Made by a program: the position numbers and the translations under genes
Part shown: piece by piece, positions 36,124-45,702 of the stretch
How positions within the stretch are numbered: the first letter of the stretch is position 1
Layout of the letters: each line of letters begins with the position of its first letter
The notes under the pieces: model-generated
Database searches by the model: none
Seen by the model: only the letters and a program-made list of their open reading frames with translations
What the model was told of the DNA's origin: nothing
NCBI RefSeq assembly: GCF_001310225.1
Contig: NZ_CP012898.1
Span: 3,162,001-3,226,000 of the forward strand
Reading direction: 5' to 3'
Origin: Pseudalgibacter alginicilyticus
Lineage (GTDB): Bacteria > Bacteroidota > Bacteroidia > Flavobacteriales > Flavobacteriaceae
Length of the DNA: 64,000 nucleotides

Positions 36124-38736
36124 TTGGCATCTAAAAACAAAAAAGAAACCCCGTTAATGAAACAATACAATGCTATTAAAGCAAAGTATCCTGATGCATT
36201 ATTGTTGTTTCGGGTGGGCGATTTTTATGAAACTTTTGGTGAAGATGCGGTTAAAACAGCAGGTATTTTAGGTATTATTTTAACCAAGCGTGGAGCAGGA
36301 AGTGAAAGTGAAATAGAGTTGGCTGGGTTTCCACACCATTCTATAAATACCTATTTACCAAAACTAGTTAAAGCCGGGCAACGGGTAGCGATTTGTGACC
36401 AGTTGGAAGATCCTAAGCAAACTAAAACTATAGTCAAACGCGGTGTAACTGAATTGGTAACACCAGGTGTAGCACTAAATGATGAGGTTTTAGTGTCTAA
36501 ATCAAATAACTTTTTATGCTCTGTATATTTTGATAAAAGTTATATAGGTATTTCTTTTTTAGATATTTCTACAGGTGAATTTTTAACATCTCAGGGCAAT
36601 GCAGAGTATATTGATAAATTGCTTCAAAATTTTAATCCGAGTGAAGTATTGGTTTCAAAAAAGAAACGCAGCTTTTTTAATGAAACTTTTGGACATGATT
36701 TTCATACGTTTTATTTAGAGGATTGGGTTTATCAAACCGATTATGCTTATGAAACGCTTATTAAGCATTTTAATACCAAAACACTTAAAGGTTTTGGGGT
36801 TGAAGACTTGCATGAGGGGATTGTTGCTTCAGGGGCTATTTTGCATTATTTAGGTGAAACACAGCACCATAAATTACAACATATTACATCAATTATAAGA
36901 ATTGCAGAAGATGATTATGTGTGGATGGATAAATTTACCATTAGAAATTTAGAGCTTTATAATTCTACTAATAATAATGCCGTAACACTTTTAAATGTTA
37001 TTGATAAAACCATTTCACCTATGGGTGGAAGATTACTCAAGCGCTGGTTGGCATTGCCTTTAAAAAACGTTGATAAAATTAAACAACGCCATGAGGTAGT
37101 TAGTTTTTTAACAACAGAATCTTCCATACTTCAAAAAGTTCAAAATCATGTAAAACAAATTGGCGATTTAGAGCGTCTTATTTCAAAGATAGCCACCGGG
37201 AAAGTGAATCCCCGCGAAGTTATTCAGCTTAAAAACTCGTTAGAAGCCATTGTGCCTATTAAAGCCTTGGCGTCAAATTGTACTAATGAGTCGCTTAAAA
37301 TTATAGGTGATACACTTCAAAGCTGTGAAGTGCTTCGTGAAAAAATAAAAGAGACTTTAAATGAAGATGCCCCTGTAAATGTCTTGAAAGGAAATAGTAT
37401 TGCGGTTGGTTTTTCTTCAGAATTGGATGAGTTAAGAAACTTGTCTAAATCAGGTAAGGATTATTTAGACAGCATGTTAGAACGCGAAAGTGAGCGCACT
37501 GGTATAACATCGCTTAAAATAGCGTCAAACAATGTTTTTGGATATTATATTGAAGTGCGAAACACACATAAAGATAAAGTTCCTGAAGAATGGATAAGAA
37601 AGCAAACTTTGGTTAACGCAGAGCGGTATATTACTGAAGAACTTAAAGAATATGAAGCTAAAATTTTAGGCGCTGAAGATAGAATTCAAGCTATTGAGCA
37701 GCAGTTGTTTACTGAATTAGTGGGGTGGATGGGGCAATATATAAAACCCGTGCAACAAAATGCTTATTTGATTGGGCAAATTGATTGTTTATGTGGGTTT
37801 GCTCAGTTGGCCAAAGATAATCAATACATATACCCAGTCATAGATAAATCATATGATTTAGAGATTAAAGAGGGACGTCATCCAGTTATAGAAAAACAAT
37901 TACCAATTGGTGATGTTTATATAGCTAATGATGTGTTTTTAGATAGAACAACTCAACAAATTATTATGATTACGGGACCTAATATGTCTGGTAAGTCAGC
38001 TATTTTACGTCAAACGGCTTTAATTGTACTATTGGCTCAAATAGGAAGCTTCGTTCCTGCGGAGTCTGCTCGTATTGGTTTGGTGGATAAAATATTTACG
38101 AGAGTGGGTGCCAGTGATAATATTTCTATGGGTGAATCTACCTTTATGGTAGAAATGAATGAAACAGCTTCAATCTTGAATAATATTTCTGATAGAAGTT
38201 TGGTGTTGCTTGATGAAATAGGTCGTGGTACCAGTACTTATGATGGTATTTCTATTGCTTGGGCTATTAGTGAATATCTGCATGAACATCCTGCAAAACC
38301 AAAAACTCTATTTGCAACCCATTACCATGAATTAAATGAAATGACTGAAACTTTTGGACGTATTAAAAATTTCAATGTTTCCGTTAAAGAATTAAAAGAT
38401 CATGTACTTTTTTTAAGAAAATTGGTTGAAGGTGGTAGTGCACATAGTTTTGGTATTCATGTGGCAAAAATGGCGGGTATGCCACAGCAAGTTTTGCATC
38501 GTGCCAATGCCATTTTGAAGAAATTAGAACAATCTCATTCTAGTGAAGAGCTTACTGATAAGGTGAAATTGATGCAAGACGACATACAGTTGAGTTTTTT
38601 TAATTTAGATGACCCTTTATTAGAAAATATTAAAGATGAAATTTTACATACTGATATTGATACACTTACGCCAGTAGAAGCGCTTATGAAATTGAATGAA
38701 ATTAAGCGTATGTTGGTAAAGAAAAAGCAAGCTTAA
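36124..38736 (+). CDS. mutS: DNA mismatch repair protein MutS
   Basis: This ATPase recognises mismatches and small loops and starts mismatch repair. It has 870 residues. The N-terminal domain carries the mismatch-reading motif with Phe-x-Glu ([16 protein letters not shown]). The lever and clamp domains follow, then the ATPase with Walker A GPNMSGKS (about 618-625), Walker [17 protein letters not shown] and ATHYHEL. The start is taken as the TTG at 36124, because family members begin with a short Lys-rich segment before PLMKQYN; the next ATG (36157) would cut into it. Two tRNA genes follow. Confidence 0.96.
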   Translation: MASKNKKETPLMKQYNAIKAKYPDALLLFRVGDFYETFGEDAVKTAGILGIILTKRGAGSESEIELAGFPHHSINTYLPKLVKAGQRVAICDQLEDPKQTKTIVKRGVTELVTPGVALNDEVLVSKSNNFLCSVYFDKSYIGISFLDISTGEFLTSQGNAEYIDKLLQNFNPSEVLVSKKKRSFFNETFGHDFHTFYLEDWVYQTDYAYETLIKHFNTKTLKGFGVEDLHEGIVASGAILHYLGETQHHKLQHITSIIRIAEDDYVWMDKFTIRNLELYNSTNNNAVTLLNVIDKTISPMGGRLLKRWLALPLKNVDKIKQRHEVVSFLTTESSILQKVQNHVKQIGDLERLISKIATGKVNPREVIQLKNSLEAIVPIKALASNCTNESLKIIGDTLQSCEVLREKIKETLNEDAPVNVLKGNSIAVGFSSELDELRNLSKSGKDYLDSMLERESERTGITSLKIASNNVFGYYIEVRNTHKDKVPEEWIRKQTLVNAERYITEELKEYEAKILGAEDRIQAIEQQLFTELVGWMGQYIKPVQQNAYLIGQIDCLCGFAQLAKDNQYIYPVIDKSYDLEIKEGRHPVIEKQLPIGDVYIANDVFLDRTTQQIIMITGPNMSGKSAILRQTALIVLLAQIGSFVPAESARIGLVDKIFTRVGASDNISMGESTFMVEMNETASILNNISDRSLVLLDEIGRGTSTYDGISIAWAISEYLHEHPAKPKTLFATHYHELNEMTETFGRIKNFNVSVKELKDHVLFLRKLVEGGSAHSFGIHVAKMAGMPQQVLHRANAILKKLEQSHSSEELTDKVKLMQDDIQLSFFNLDDPLLENIKDEILHTDIDTLTPVEALMKLNEIKRMLVKKKQA

Positions 38737-38766
38737 AAATAATTTTATTTATTTTGATAAAAGGCT

Positions 38767-38795
38767 TTGGTTTTAGTAGAAAAATTTTAAATTTG
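38767..38795 (+). promoter_or_regulatory. Promoter of the tRNA-Gly/tRNA-Leu unit
   Basis: TTG (38767-38769), N18 and TAAATTTG (38788-38795) match the flavobacterial sigma consensus and lie about 40 bases before tRNA-Gly. Confidence 0.75.
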
Positions 38796-38834
38796 CATCC
38801 GCAATAGCGATATTGTACGTTCATCAAAAAGACT

Positions 38835-38906
38835 GCGAAAGTAGCTCAGGGGTAGAGCATCACCTTGCCAAGGTGGGGGTCGCGGGTTCAAATCCCGTCT
38901 TTCGCT
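38835..38906 (+). tRNA. tRNA-Gly (anticodon GCC)
   Basis: This 72-nt cloverleaf has acceptor stem GCGAAAG paired with CTTTCGC and discriminator T. The D-stem is GCTC/GAGC, the anticodon loop is TTGCCAA and the T-loop is GTTCAAAT within the GCGGG/CCCGT stem. No CCA is encoded. It reads GGC/GGU codons. Confidence 0.97.
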
Positions 38907-38963
38907 CTGAAACTTTCTTATAAATATACCAAGTCGATATATGCCTTAGCATTTTCGAAGTAA

Positions 38964-39047
38964 GCTGAAGTGGTGGAATTGGTAGACACGTTGGACTTAA
39001 AATCCAATGAACATTAGTTCGTACGGGTTCAAGTCCCGTCTTCAGTA
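38964..39047 (+). tRNA. tRNA-Leu (anticodon TAA)
   Basis: This 84-nt class II tRNA has acceptor stem GCTGAAG paired with CTTCAGT (one G-T pair) and discriminator A. The anticodon stem is TTGGA/TCCAA with loop CTTAAAA, there is a long variable arm and the T-loop is GTTCAAGT. No encoded CCA. It reads UUA/UUG, the commonest leucine codons in this AT-rich genome. Cotranscribed with tRNA-Gly 57 bases upstream. Confidence 0.97.
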
Positions 39048-39050
39048 CTA

Positions 39051-39086
39051 AACCTCCTTTGTTTAATTACATGGGAGGTTTTTTTA
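39051..39086 (+). terminator. Terminator of the tRNA unit
   Basis: The stem AACCTCC (39051-39057) pairs with GGAGGTT (39074-39080) and is followed by a T run. It starts four bases after tRNA-Leu. Confidence 0.8.
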
Positions 39087-39340
39087 TGCTTTTTAGTTTT
39101 GGTAGGTTTCTTAGAAGCTTTATGTAAGCACTATTCAAGTGTATTACGAATGCATATGCTGTGTACAATATATCTATAAAAATAATCTCAGGTTTTCAAA
39201 GGCAAGGATTTATGCTGTATGATTAGAATTCTTTGATTTATGTTTATAGCTGAATTTATGGAATTTAAAAATTCCACAACTTTTAGTTTGATTGAATTGT
39301 AAATATAGTTTCTGGGAGTTATCGGATTAAAAAAGAAACA

Positions 39341-39637
39341 TTAGAAATATTTTTGCATAATACTAATAAGCGTATTAGCATCTTGCTCACCGCTCTGACG
39401 CCATTTCATTTCACCGTCTTTATATACAATTAATGTTGGCAATGTTTTTACTCGCAAAGCCTCTGCAAGTTCTTCATTTTTCTCAACATCAATTTTAATG
39501 ACTTTCGCTTTGTCTCCTAATGCAGCTGCAACATCCCTTAGTACTGGATGCATTGAAGTAGATTGATCGTTCCATTCAGTATAAAACTCTAATAATACTG
39601 GAATTTCTACATCTATAAGTTCTCCAAATTTTGACAT
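39341..39637 (-). CDS. Thioredoxin-fold protein lacking the catalytic cysteines
   Basis: This 98-residue cytoplasmic thioredoxin-like protein keeps the fold signature (IPVLLEFYTEWN..., then VIKIDVEKNEELAEALRVKTLPTLIVYKDGE with the conserved cis-Pro). The CxxC is absent: the segment reads WNDQSTS, with Asn23 and Ser26 in place of the two cysteines. It therefore cannot act as a dithiol oxidoreductase and may be a binding or scaffold protein. A TTG at 39658 would add seven residues; the ATG at 39637 is chosen. Confidence 0.87.
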   Translation of the reverse strand: MSKFGELIDVEIPVLLEFYTEWNDQSTSMHPVLRDVAAALGDKAKVIKIDVEKNEELAEALRVKTLPTLIVYKDGEMKWRQSGEQDANTLISIMQKYF

Positions 39638-39781
39638 ACTTTTTGGTTTATTAGTCAAATGAAATTATACAAACCTACACATTTTTTTCGTATTAAGTTA
39701 ATTATCAATAAAATCAACAAAATAGCACTGATGCGGCTTTGTCTAAAATAATAAAAAAAAATCATTTTCTTAAAAAATCAC

Positions 39782-41017
39782 TTATGCAATTTCTTTACCT
39801 TTTTTGAGCTCAATTACCGTTATTTCAGGCCAAATGCCAACACGTCCTGGAAATGCCAAATAGCCAAAACCTCTATTTACGTTTATATATTGCCCCATCT
39901 CTTTATAAATACCAGCCCAATATTTATACCGCCATTTTGCAGGGCTCCATTTAAACCAACCAGGTATTTCTATACCAAATTGCATACCGTGGGTGTGTCC
40001 GCTTAGGGTTAAATGGTAATGATAATTGTCTTGAATTACTTTATGCTCCCAATGCGATGGATCGTGGCTCATTAATATTTTAAAATCGGTTTCCTGTATG
40101 TGTTGTGAGGCTTTTTTTAAATCGCCAGCTTGTTTAAAGCCACCTGTCCCCCAGTTTTCAACACCAATGAGGGCGATTTTTTCTCCATTTTTTTCCAAAT
40201 AACGATGTTCGTTTAGTAATAAATCAAACCCTATTTCTTTTTGAACATTTTTTAGGTCTTCTAAATTTTTGCGTTTTGCAGTTTCTGAGTCCCAAGTGGT
40301 ATAATCGCCATAGTCATGATTTCCTAAAATAGAAAACAAACCATCTTTAGCTTTTAGTTTATTAAAAATGTTTTTGTAAGGTACTAACTCTTCGGCTTTG
40401 TCATTAACAAAATCGCCGGTAAATAAAATAACATCGCTCTCTTGCTCATTGATTAAACTAACGGCATATTTAACTTTTTCTAAATTATCAAAACTTCCTG
40501 AGTGGATATCGCTAATTTGGGTAAGTTTATAACCATCAAAAGCTTTAGGTAAATCTTCAAAAAACAAAGTGTATTTTAAAACTTTATAATTGTATCTACC
40601 TTTGAAAATGCCGTATAATATAGAAGCAAGTGGGATGGCAGCTACACCCAATGCTATTTTGCTTATAAAGGCTCTGCGCGATGCAAAATAATTGCCTTTG
40701 GCCTCGTTGCCTTCAGTAAAATATCTGAATAGTGCCTGTGGAACTCTAAATACATCTTCTGTAAACATACTCAACCCTAAAATTACTTTAGGAGCTATGA
40801 GTGCTATTAAAAAACCTACGGCGTAAGCATGTTGGTGCGAAAAGCCATCCCTTCTGTTAAACCCATAATATTGTAAAACAAAATTGCCTAACACTAAAGC
40901 AGATATAAGCCAATATATTATTTGAAGCCAATTGCTTTTTACGGCTGTTTTAAATGCTTGAAAGGCGTAAAAATCTGCAATCAAGTAAATAATAATAAAA
41001 GTAATCCAGCGAAGCAT
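39782..41017 (-). CDS. Membrane-anchored metallophosphoesterase
   Basis: This 411-residue protein has four hydrophobic helices in its first 110 residues plus a further segment near residue 125. A calcineurin-like phosphoesterase domain follows (about 155-400). The metal-binding motifs are all visible: TQISDIHSGSF, ILFTGDFVND, LGNHDYGD, MSHDPSH and LSGHTHG. This architecture resembles the YkuE/YaeI-type lipid-related phosphoesterases, but the substrate is not deducible. It is a stand-alone minus-strand gene. Confidence 0.92.
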   Translation of the reverse strand: MLRWITFIIIYLIADFYAFQAFKTAVKSNWLQIIYWLISALVLGNFVLQYYGFNRRDGFSHQHAYAVGFLIALIAPKVILGLSMFTEDVFRVPQALFRYFTEGNEAKGNYFASRRAFISKIALGVAAIPLASILYGIFKGRYNYKVLKYTLFFEDLPKAFDGYKLTQISDIHSGSFDNLEKVKYAVSLINEQESDVILFTGDFVNDKAEELVPYKNIFNKLKAKDGLFSILGNHDYGDYTTWDSETAKRKNLEDLKNVQKEIGFDLLLNEHRYLEKNGEKIALIGVENWGTGGFKQAGDLKKASQHIQETDFKILMSHDPSHWEHKVIQDNYHYHLTLSGHTHGMQFGIEIPGWFKWSPAKWRYKYWAGIYKEMGQYINVNRGFGYLAFPGRVGIWPEITVIELKKGKEIA

Positions 41018-41253
41018 GTTTTTTTAGGGTTAAAGGTAATAGTATTACAAAGTAATATTTTTAAAAGGCTTTATTTTTAACTTATAGTTAAGATTTAACA
41101 ATAACAGGTATAAGAATTTACAAATACTTAAATTCCTAAGTATTTGATTGAGTTAATGTCATGGCATATCACATATTTTTTGTTTTTTTGGAGTAACTTA
41201 ACATCAATTTGAAAAATAAGCGACGTATATACAGCATTGACTTACTATTAAAT

Positions 41254-43023
41254 ATGGATGTTTTTATAAATTCACTAATAAAACAGCTGTTGAAACACAT
41301 CGTATTTTTCTTACTTCCATTCATTTTTTTTTCTAAAAACAATAACAACATTTTTTACTTTCAAGAAAATGAAAAAAACACAATTAATACTTTAATAGAT
41401 AGAGCATGGGAACTTACCTTAATAGAAAATGATAGCGCACTATTTTACAGTCAACAAGCGTTTCAAATAGCGAAAAATAATAATTATTTTTTGGGTATGG
41501 CAATGGCTCTTGAGAGTCAGGGTTTATATCATGAAATTGTAAGCGGTGATTATGCTTTAGCGAGTAAATTTTATTTTGAAGGGATTGAAATTTGTGAAAA
41601 AAACAATCTAAATTACGCTTCGTCTATTTACCATTCGTTGGGGGTTATGTTTCATACTTCAGACAATTATGAAAAGGCATTAGAATACTATAATACCGCT
41701 TATAACATTGCTAAAGAAGATAAGGATTACATGCTTCAAAAAAAATGTTTAATTAACATAGGGTCTATCTATTCCTCATTAGAAAAGTATCAAAAGGCTG
41801 AAGAAATTATGTTAGCAAGTTTAGATATACGTGTTAATAATGAGTTAGATTTTAATATTTATGCTAATCTTGGAAATTTATTTATTCGTCAGAAACAATT
41901 TAAAGAAGCTATTCCTTATTTAGAAAAATCTGTAGAAATACATCAAGATAATTTAGATTCTGAAAAAAACCTGATGTATTTAATTGAAGCCAAAGCAGCT
42001 TTAAAAGATTCTATTAGGATGAAGCCCTTAATTAAACGCGCCATTATTGAAGCCGAAAACATAACAGCTATGCGTGCAAAAGGTAATTTGTATAATGCGT
42101 TATCAGGATATTTTTATGCTTTTAAAGACTATAAAACCGCATTTGATTATCATAAAAAGTATCATGAAATTTTTGTTGAAAAAAAAGAAAAGCAGCGCGA
42201 TCAAACAGTTTATGATTTAGAAACTAAATATCAAACTGAAAAAAAAGAGCGCGAATTAGAGATTAAAAAAGCCAATGAAAAACTGTTTATTAATAGCCTC
42301 TGGTTTTTAGGGGTACTACTTTTATTAGTTACTTTCTTTTATTTTAAAAACAGAAAAAAGAATCAATTGTTAGCCGAACAAAAAGCACTATTAGAAACAA
42401 CTTTAGAAGATAAAAATATTCTTCTAAAAGAAATACATCATCGTGTAAAAAACAATTTGCAAGTTATATCTTCATTATTGAGTTTGCAACAACGCCAAAT
42501 AAGTGATGTTAAAGCATCTCAAGCCATACAAGAAGGACGAGATCGTGTAAAAGCTATGGCATTAATTCATCAAAATTTATATCAAGATACCGATCTTATA
42601 GGTGTAGAGATTAATGATTATGTAAATAAATTAGCAAAAAGCTTGATTAAAAATTATCAAGTAGATGAAACACGTATAGAACTTAAGCTAGGTATAGATA
42701 CTATAAAATTAGATGTTGATACCATAATTCCCTTAGGGCTTGTTATTAACGAGTTAATTAGCAATGCTTTAAAATATGCTTTTACTGATCAAACTTCGGG
42801 AGTTATAGATATAAGTTTAAAAATTAAAAACAACTTATTAATTCTATCTGTTACTGATAATGGTAAAGGTTTGCCAAAAGATTTTAATATTGATCAAATT
42901 TCCAGTTTAGGGTTTAGACTCATTAAAGCGTTTAGCGAAAAATTAAAAGCTAAGTTGGATCTTAACTCTTCAAAAAGAGGAACTGAAATAGTCTTGGCTA
43001 TGCCTAATATAAAAACTAATTGA
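41254..43023 (+). CDS. TPR-containing sensor histidine kinase (HisKA_2 type)
   Basis: This is a sensor kinase of about 589 residues. An N-terminal hydrophobic stretch (about 10-28) is followed by tetratricopeptide repeats in a presumably periplasmic region (repeats such as YEKALEYYNTAYNIA and FKEAIPYLEKSVEIH). A membrane helix (INSLWFLGVLLLLVTFFYF) follows, then a coiled coil, the HisKA_2-type dimerisation box LLKEIHHRVKNNLQVISSLLSL with the phospho-His, and an HATPase domain (VINELISNALKYAF, then DNGKGLP). A TTG at 41209 extends the frame; ATG 41254 is chosen. Its likely partner is the response regulator at 45012, with an exported protein gene between them. Confidence 0.9.
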   Translation: MDVFINSLIKQLLKHIVFFLLPFIFFSKNNNNIFYFQENEKNTINTLIDRAWELTLIENDSALFYSQQAFQIAKNNNYFLGMAMALESQGLYHEIVSGDYALASKFYFEGIEICEKNNLNYASSIYHSLGVMFHTSDNYEKALEYYNTAYNIAKEDKDYMLQKKCLINIGSIYSSLEKYQKAEEIMLASLDIRVNNELDFNIYANLGNLFIRQKQFKEAIPYLEKSVEIHQDNLDSEKNLMYLIEAKAALKDSIRMKPLIKRAIIEAENITAMRAKGNLYNALSGYFYAFKDYKTAFDYHKKYHEIFVEKKEKQRDQTVYDLETKYQTEKKERELEIKKANEKLFINSLWFLGVLLLLVTFFYFKNRKKNQLLAEQKALLETTLEDKNILLKEIHHRVKNNLQVISSLLSLQQRQISDVKASQAIQEGRDRVKAMALIHQNLYQDTDLIGVEINDYVNKLAKSLIKNYQVDETRIELKLGIDTIKLDVDTIIPLGLVINELISNALKYAFTDQTSGVIDISLKIKNNLLILSVTDNGKGLPKDFNIDQISSLGFRLIKAFSEKLKAKLDLNSSKRGTEIVLAMPNIKTN

Positions 43024-43128
43024 TTTTGTAAATCTACATTCAATATTTTTATGCAGTTTTTTAACTTCAAATTTCTTTTTTAGAAATTTATATGTGTATC
43101 GTATTCTTATAATCCCTTGTTTTTTAAT

Positions 43129-43179
43129 AAATATCACCCAAAGGGGTGAGTTGTATTTGTTAATCGATAGTTAGTTTTG
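43129..43179 (+). promoter_or_regulatory. Inverted-repeat operator plus promoter of the beta-helix gene
   Basis: AAATATCACCC-N4-GGGTGA (43129-43149) is directly followed by a flavobacterial promoter: TTG at 43151-43153, N18, TAGTTTTG at 43172-43179. The start codon lies 26 bases after that. The same 21-bp element with identical spacing to the -7 box occurs at 45628. A palindrome ending just before the -33 position fits an activator site. Confidence 0.7.
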
Positions 43180-43204
43180 GTTTTTAATTAAACCCGAAAT
43201 ATCT

Positions 43205-44800
43205 ATGAAACAACAATTACACAATTTAACAATGAATTTTACAACATTACAGAAGGTAAGCACATTAGTTTTTTTCTTTTTAGTTAGCCTGTCTTACGGA
43301 CAAATTTATGTAGATTACACAGCTACTGGCGCTAATGATGGTAGTTCTTGGACGGATGCCTATACAAGTATACAAACGGCTGTGGATTACGTTTCTATAA
43401 ATGAAGAAATTCGCATAGCTAAAGGTATTCATATAGAAGGGGCTAGAATAATAATTTCTCATGCTGATGCGATTCTAAAAGGAGGATATGATACCAGTAC
43501 CAATGTACAAGATGGCATTACAACTTTAGATGGAGAAAACACCTATGCTATCATGTGGATTAACCAAGTGACATCTGGCACCGTATTAGAAAATTTTACA
43601 TTTATAAATGGGTCAGCACAGAGAGGTGCTGCAATAGAAATTAATAATGCCACTCCAGAATTGTATAATATTAACTTTATAGATAATAACGCAACAAGCT
43701 CTGGCGGCGCACTTTATTTGAGTTACGGAGCATCACCAATATTAGGAAATGTAGTTTTTGATAATAATTCTACAGGTAGTGGTTCTGGAGGTGCTATAAT
43801 AGCGATAAATAGCACGCTCACAATAAATAATGCTACCTTCACAAATAATAACGTACAATCTTATGGTGGTGCTGTAGATAACCTTGACTCCGTAATTACC
43901 ATAGAGAATGCCATCTTTAAAAATAATTCAAGTGAAAATGGAGGAGCTATAAGCACAAGAGGCTCTGCGGAAACTACAAGTACGACATTAACTAACGTAG
44001 CATTTATAGATAATACAGCAAACTTTCTCGGCGGAAGTGTATATACCGAAAACCAAATGGAAACTTACACGATAGTAAACGCTCTTTTTTATAATAATTC
44101 AGCAGCTTATAATGGTGCTGTTTATAATAGCGGAGATATGACTATAACCAATAGTACATTCATTAATAATTCTGCAGGTTTATATAACGGAAACAATTTG
44201 ACACTATTTAACACCGTATTTTACAATAATGGTACTATTGATATTAATGGAGCTTTTTCAGCTAGTACATCTAACATTGCTTCAGATAATCCTAGCACAG
44301 ATTTAGAAGCAACTACAGGGTTTGTTGACCTAACTGGTTTAGATGCAAGCAGTATATTTATAGATGTTAATGACCCTGATGGTGCTGATGATGTATGGAA
44401 TACTACCGATGATGGTTTTTCTTTAGTAACAAACTCTCCATTGATAGATGCTGGTGATAGCAGCCTTATTACAGAAAACTATGATATAACAGGAGAAACC
44501 AATAGAATAATAAATAGCGCTATAGATATTGGAGCTTATGAAACGACAAATACCTTATCTACAAACGATATTAACGTAATCTCTAATTTTCTAGTATATC
44601 CAAACCCAGCAACAGATATTATTAATATCACCTCAACAAAGCCCATCACTAAAATTGAGCTATTTGATTTGTCTGGAAAACTAGTTTTAAAAACAACTAA
44701 TTCAACTAATATAAATATTAGCTCATTACATTCAGGCTTTTATCTATTAAGTGTTTTTAGTGAGAATACAAAGACTGTTAAAAAGCTTATTATTAGGTAA
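43205..44800 (+). CDS. T9SS-exported parallel beta-helix protein
   Basis: This 531-residue secreted protein has a signal peptide (about residues 10-33, ending SYGQ). About 400 residues of parallel beta-helix follow, with repeats of the form NATFTNNNVQSYGGAVDN / NAIFKNNSSENGGAIST, as in choice-of-anchor and polymorphic-type outer surface proteins. The last 75 residues are a type A T9SS sorting domain: FLVYPNPATDIINI, then ITKIELFDLSGKLV and GFYLLSVFSENTKTVKKLIIR. It should be exported across the outer membrane and attached to the surface or released. It lies between the kinase and regulator genes and shares an operator with the gene at 45703. Confidence 0.9.
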   Translation: MKQQLHNLTMNFTTLQKVSTLVFFFLVSLSYGQIYVDYTATGANDGSSWTDAYTSIQTAVDYVSINEEIRIAKGIHIEGARIIISHADAILKGGYDTSTNVQDGITTLDGENTYAIMWINQVTSGTVLENFTFINGSAQRGAAIEINNATPELYNINFIDNNATSSGGALYLSYGASPILGNVVFDNNSTGSGSGGAIIAINSTLTINNATFTNNNVQSYGGAVDNLDSVITIENAIFKNNSSENGGAISTRGSAETTSTTLTNVAFIDNTANFLGGSVYTENQMETYTIVNALFYNNSAAYNGAVYNSGDMTITNSTFINNSAGLYNGNNLTLFNTVFYNNGTIDINGAFSASTSNIASDNPSTDLEATTGFVDLTGLDASSIFIDVNDPDGADDVWNTTDDGFSLVTNSPLIDAGDSSLITENYDITGETNRIINSAIDIGAYETTNTLSTNDINVISNFLVYPNPATDIINITSTKPITKIELFDLSGKLVLKTTNSTNINISSLHSGFYLLSVFSENTKTVKKLIIR

Positions 44801-44817
44801 ATACCAAACTAATAATG

Positions 44818-44857
44818 CCATGTCTTGTTATGTTAACTTTAATGAAACATGGTTTTG
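44818..44857 (+). terminator. Possible terminator after the beta-helix gene
   Basis: CCATGT (44818-44823) pairs with ACATGG (44847-44852), followed by TTTTGTT. The loop is long, so this is only a modest candidate. Confidence 0.35.
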
Positions 44858-45011
44858 TTAAAGAAAATAACTAATGCATTCATCGTTATTGATACTTGTT
44901 CCTTTTTATAAATCTATCCCGAATAATTCTTTAAAAAAAATGAAATAAGAAAAGCTCATAAATTAATTAAACACTTTTTATATATTTACGATTAAAAAGT
45001 TGAAAAATTGA

Positions 45012-45629
45012 ATGAGTAAAATTCATATTCTTATTGTTGAGGACGATCCTTTTATAGCAGAAGATATTAGAGAAGCCCTTACCAATATAGATTATCAGGT
45101 TGTTGGTATAGCACATACTAAAATAGAAGCTATTAATTTACTTGAACAAACATCGCCAGATATAGTGTTGCTCGATATTAATCTTGGCGATAATTTAGAT
45201 GGTATTTTAATTGCCGAAGCTATAAATTCCGACTTCCAAATTCCATTTTTATACCTTACTTCTTATTCCAATAAAGAAATTATTGACAAAGTAAAACATA
45301 CGCTTCCAATGGGGTATATTGTGAAGCCATTTGATGAAGCAGATCTGTTTTCTGCCATTGAAATAGCCGTTTCAAATTATTACAAATTCAATAAAACCGA
45401 GGCTTTACATCTTGAATTAATTAATAACACCATTTCTAATACAATCACCCAAAAAGAGTTTGATATTTTAAAAGACATCTACCAAGGCAGTACTAATAAT
45501 CAAATGGCAGAAACCCATTTTGTAAGCATTAATACCATAAAAACACATATAAAAAGCATCTACGAAAAACTAGATGTACACTCGCGCTCGGAGGTTATTA
45601 TAAAACTAAAAACAATTACAAATAGTTAA
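45012..45629 (+). CDS. Response regulator with LuxR-type HTH
   Basis: This transcription regulator of 205 residues has an N-terminal receiver domain (about 1-120) with acidic pocket EDD at 10-12, phospho-acceptor Asp55 in DIVLLDINLGD and conserved Lys in GYIVKPFDEADL. The C-terminal helix-turn-helix (about 140-200) is of the LuxR/FixJ type (ITQKEFDILKDIYQGSTNNQMAETHFVSINTIKTHIKSIYEKL). It is the likely output of the kinase at 41254. LuxR-type dimers bind short inverted repeats, which fits the two matching operators at 43129 and 45628. Confidence 0.92.
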   Translation: MSKIHILIVEDDPFIAEDIREALTNIDYQVVGIAHTKIEAINLLEQTSPDIVLLDINLGDNLDGILIAEAINSDFQIPFLYLTSYSNKEIIDKVKHTLPMGYIVKPFDEADLFSAIEIAVSNYYKFNKTEALHLELINNTISNTITQKEFDILKDIYQGSTNNQMAETHFVSINTIKTHIKSIYEKLDVHSRSEVIIKLKTITNS

Positions 45630-45678
45630 ATATCACCCCAATGGGTGAACTATAGGTTTTTTTTAGGTGTTATTTTTG
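45628..45678 (+). promoter_or_regulatory. Second copy of the inverted-repeat operator, with -7 element
   Basis: AAATATCACCC-N4-GGGTGA at 45628-45648 is the same as the site at 43129. The -7 box TATTTTTG lies at 45671-45678, the same 23-base offset from the end of the palindrome. There is no TTG at the -33 position (CTA instead), so transcription probably needs a bound activator. The start codon at 45703 lies 55 bases after the palindrome. Confidence 0.68.
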
Positions 45679-45702
45679 AATTTAATCAAAAAAGCCCTAA
45701 TT

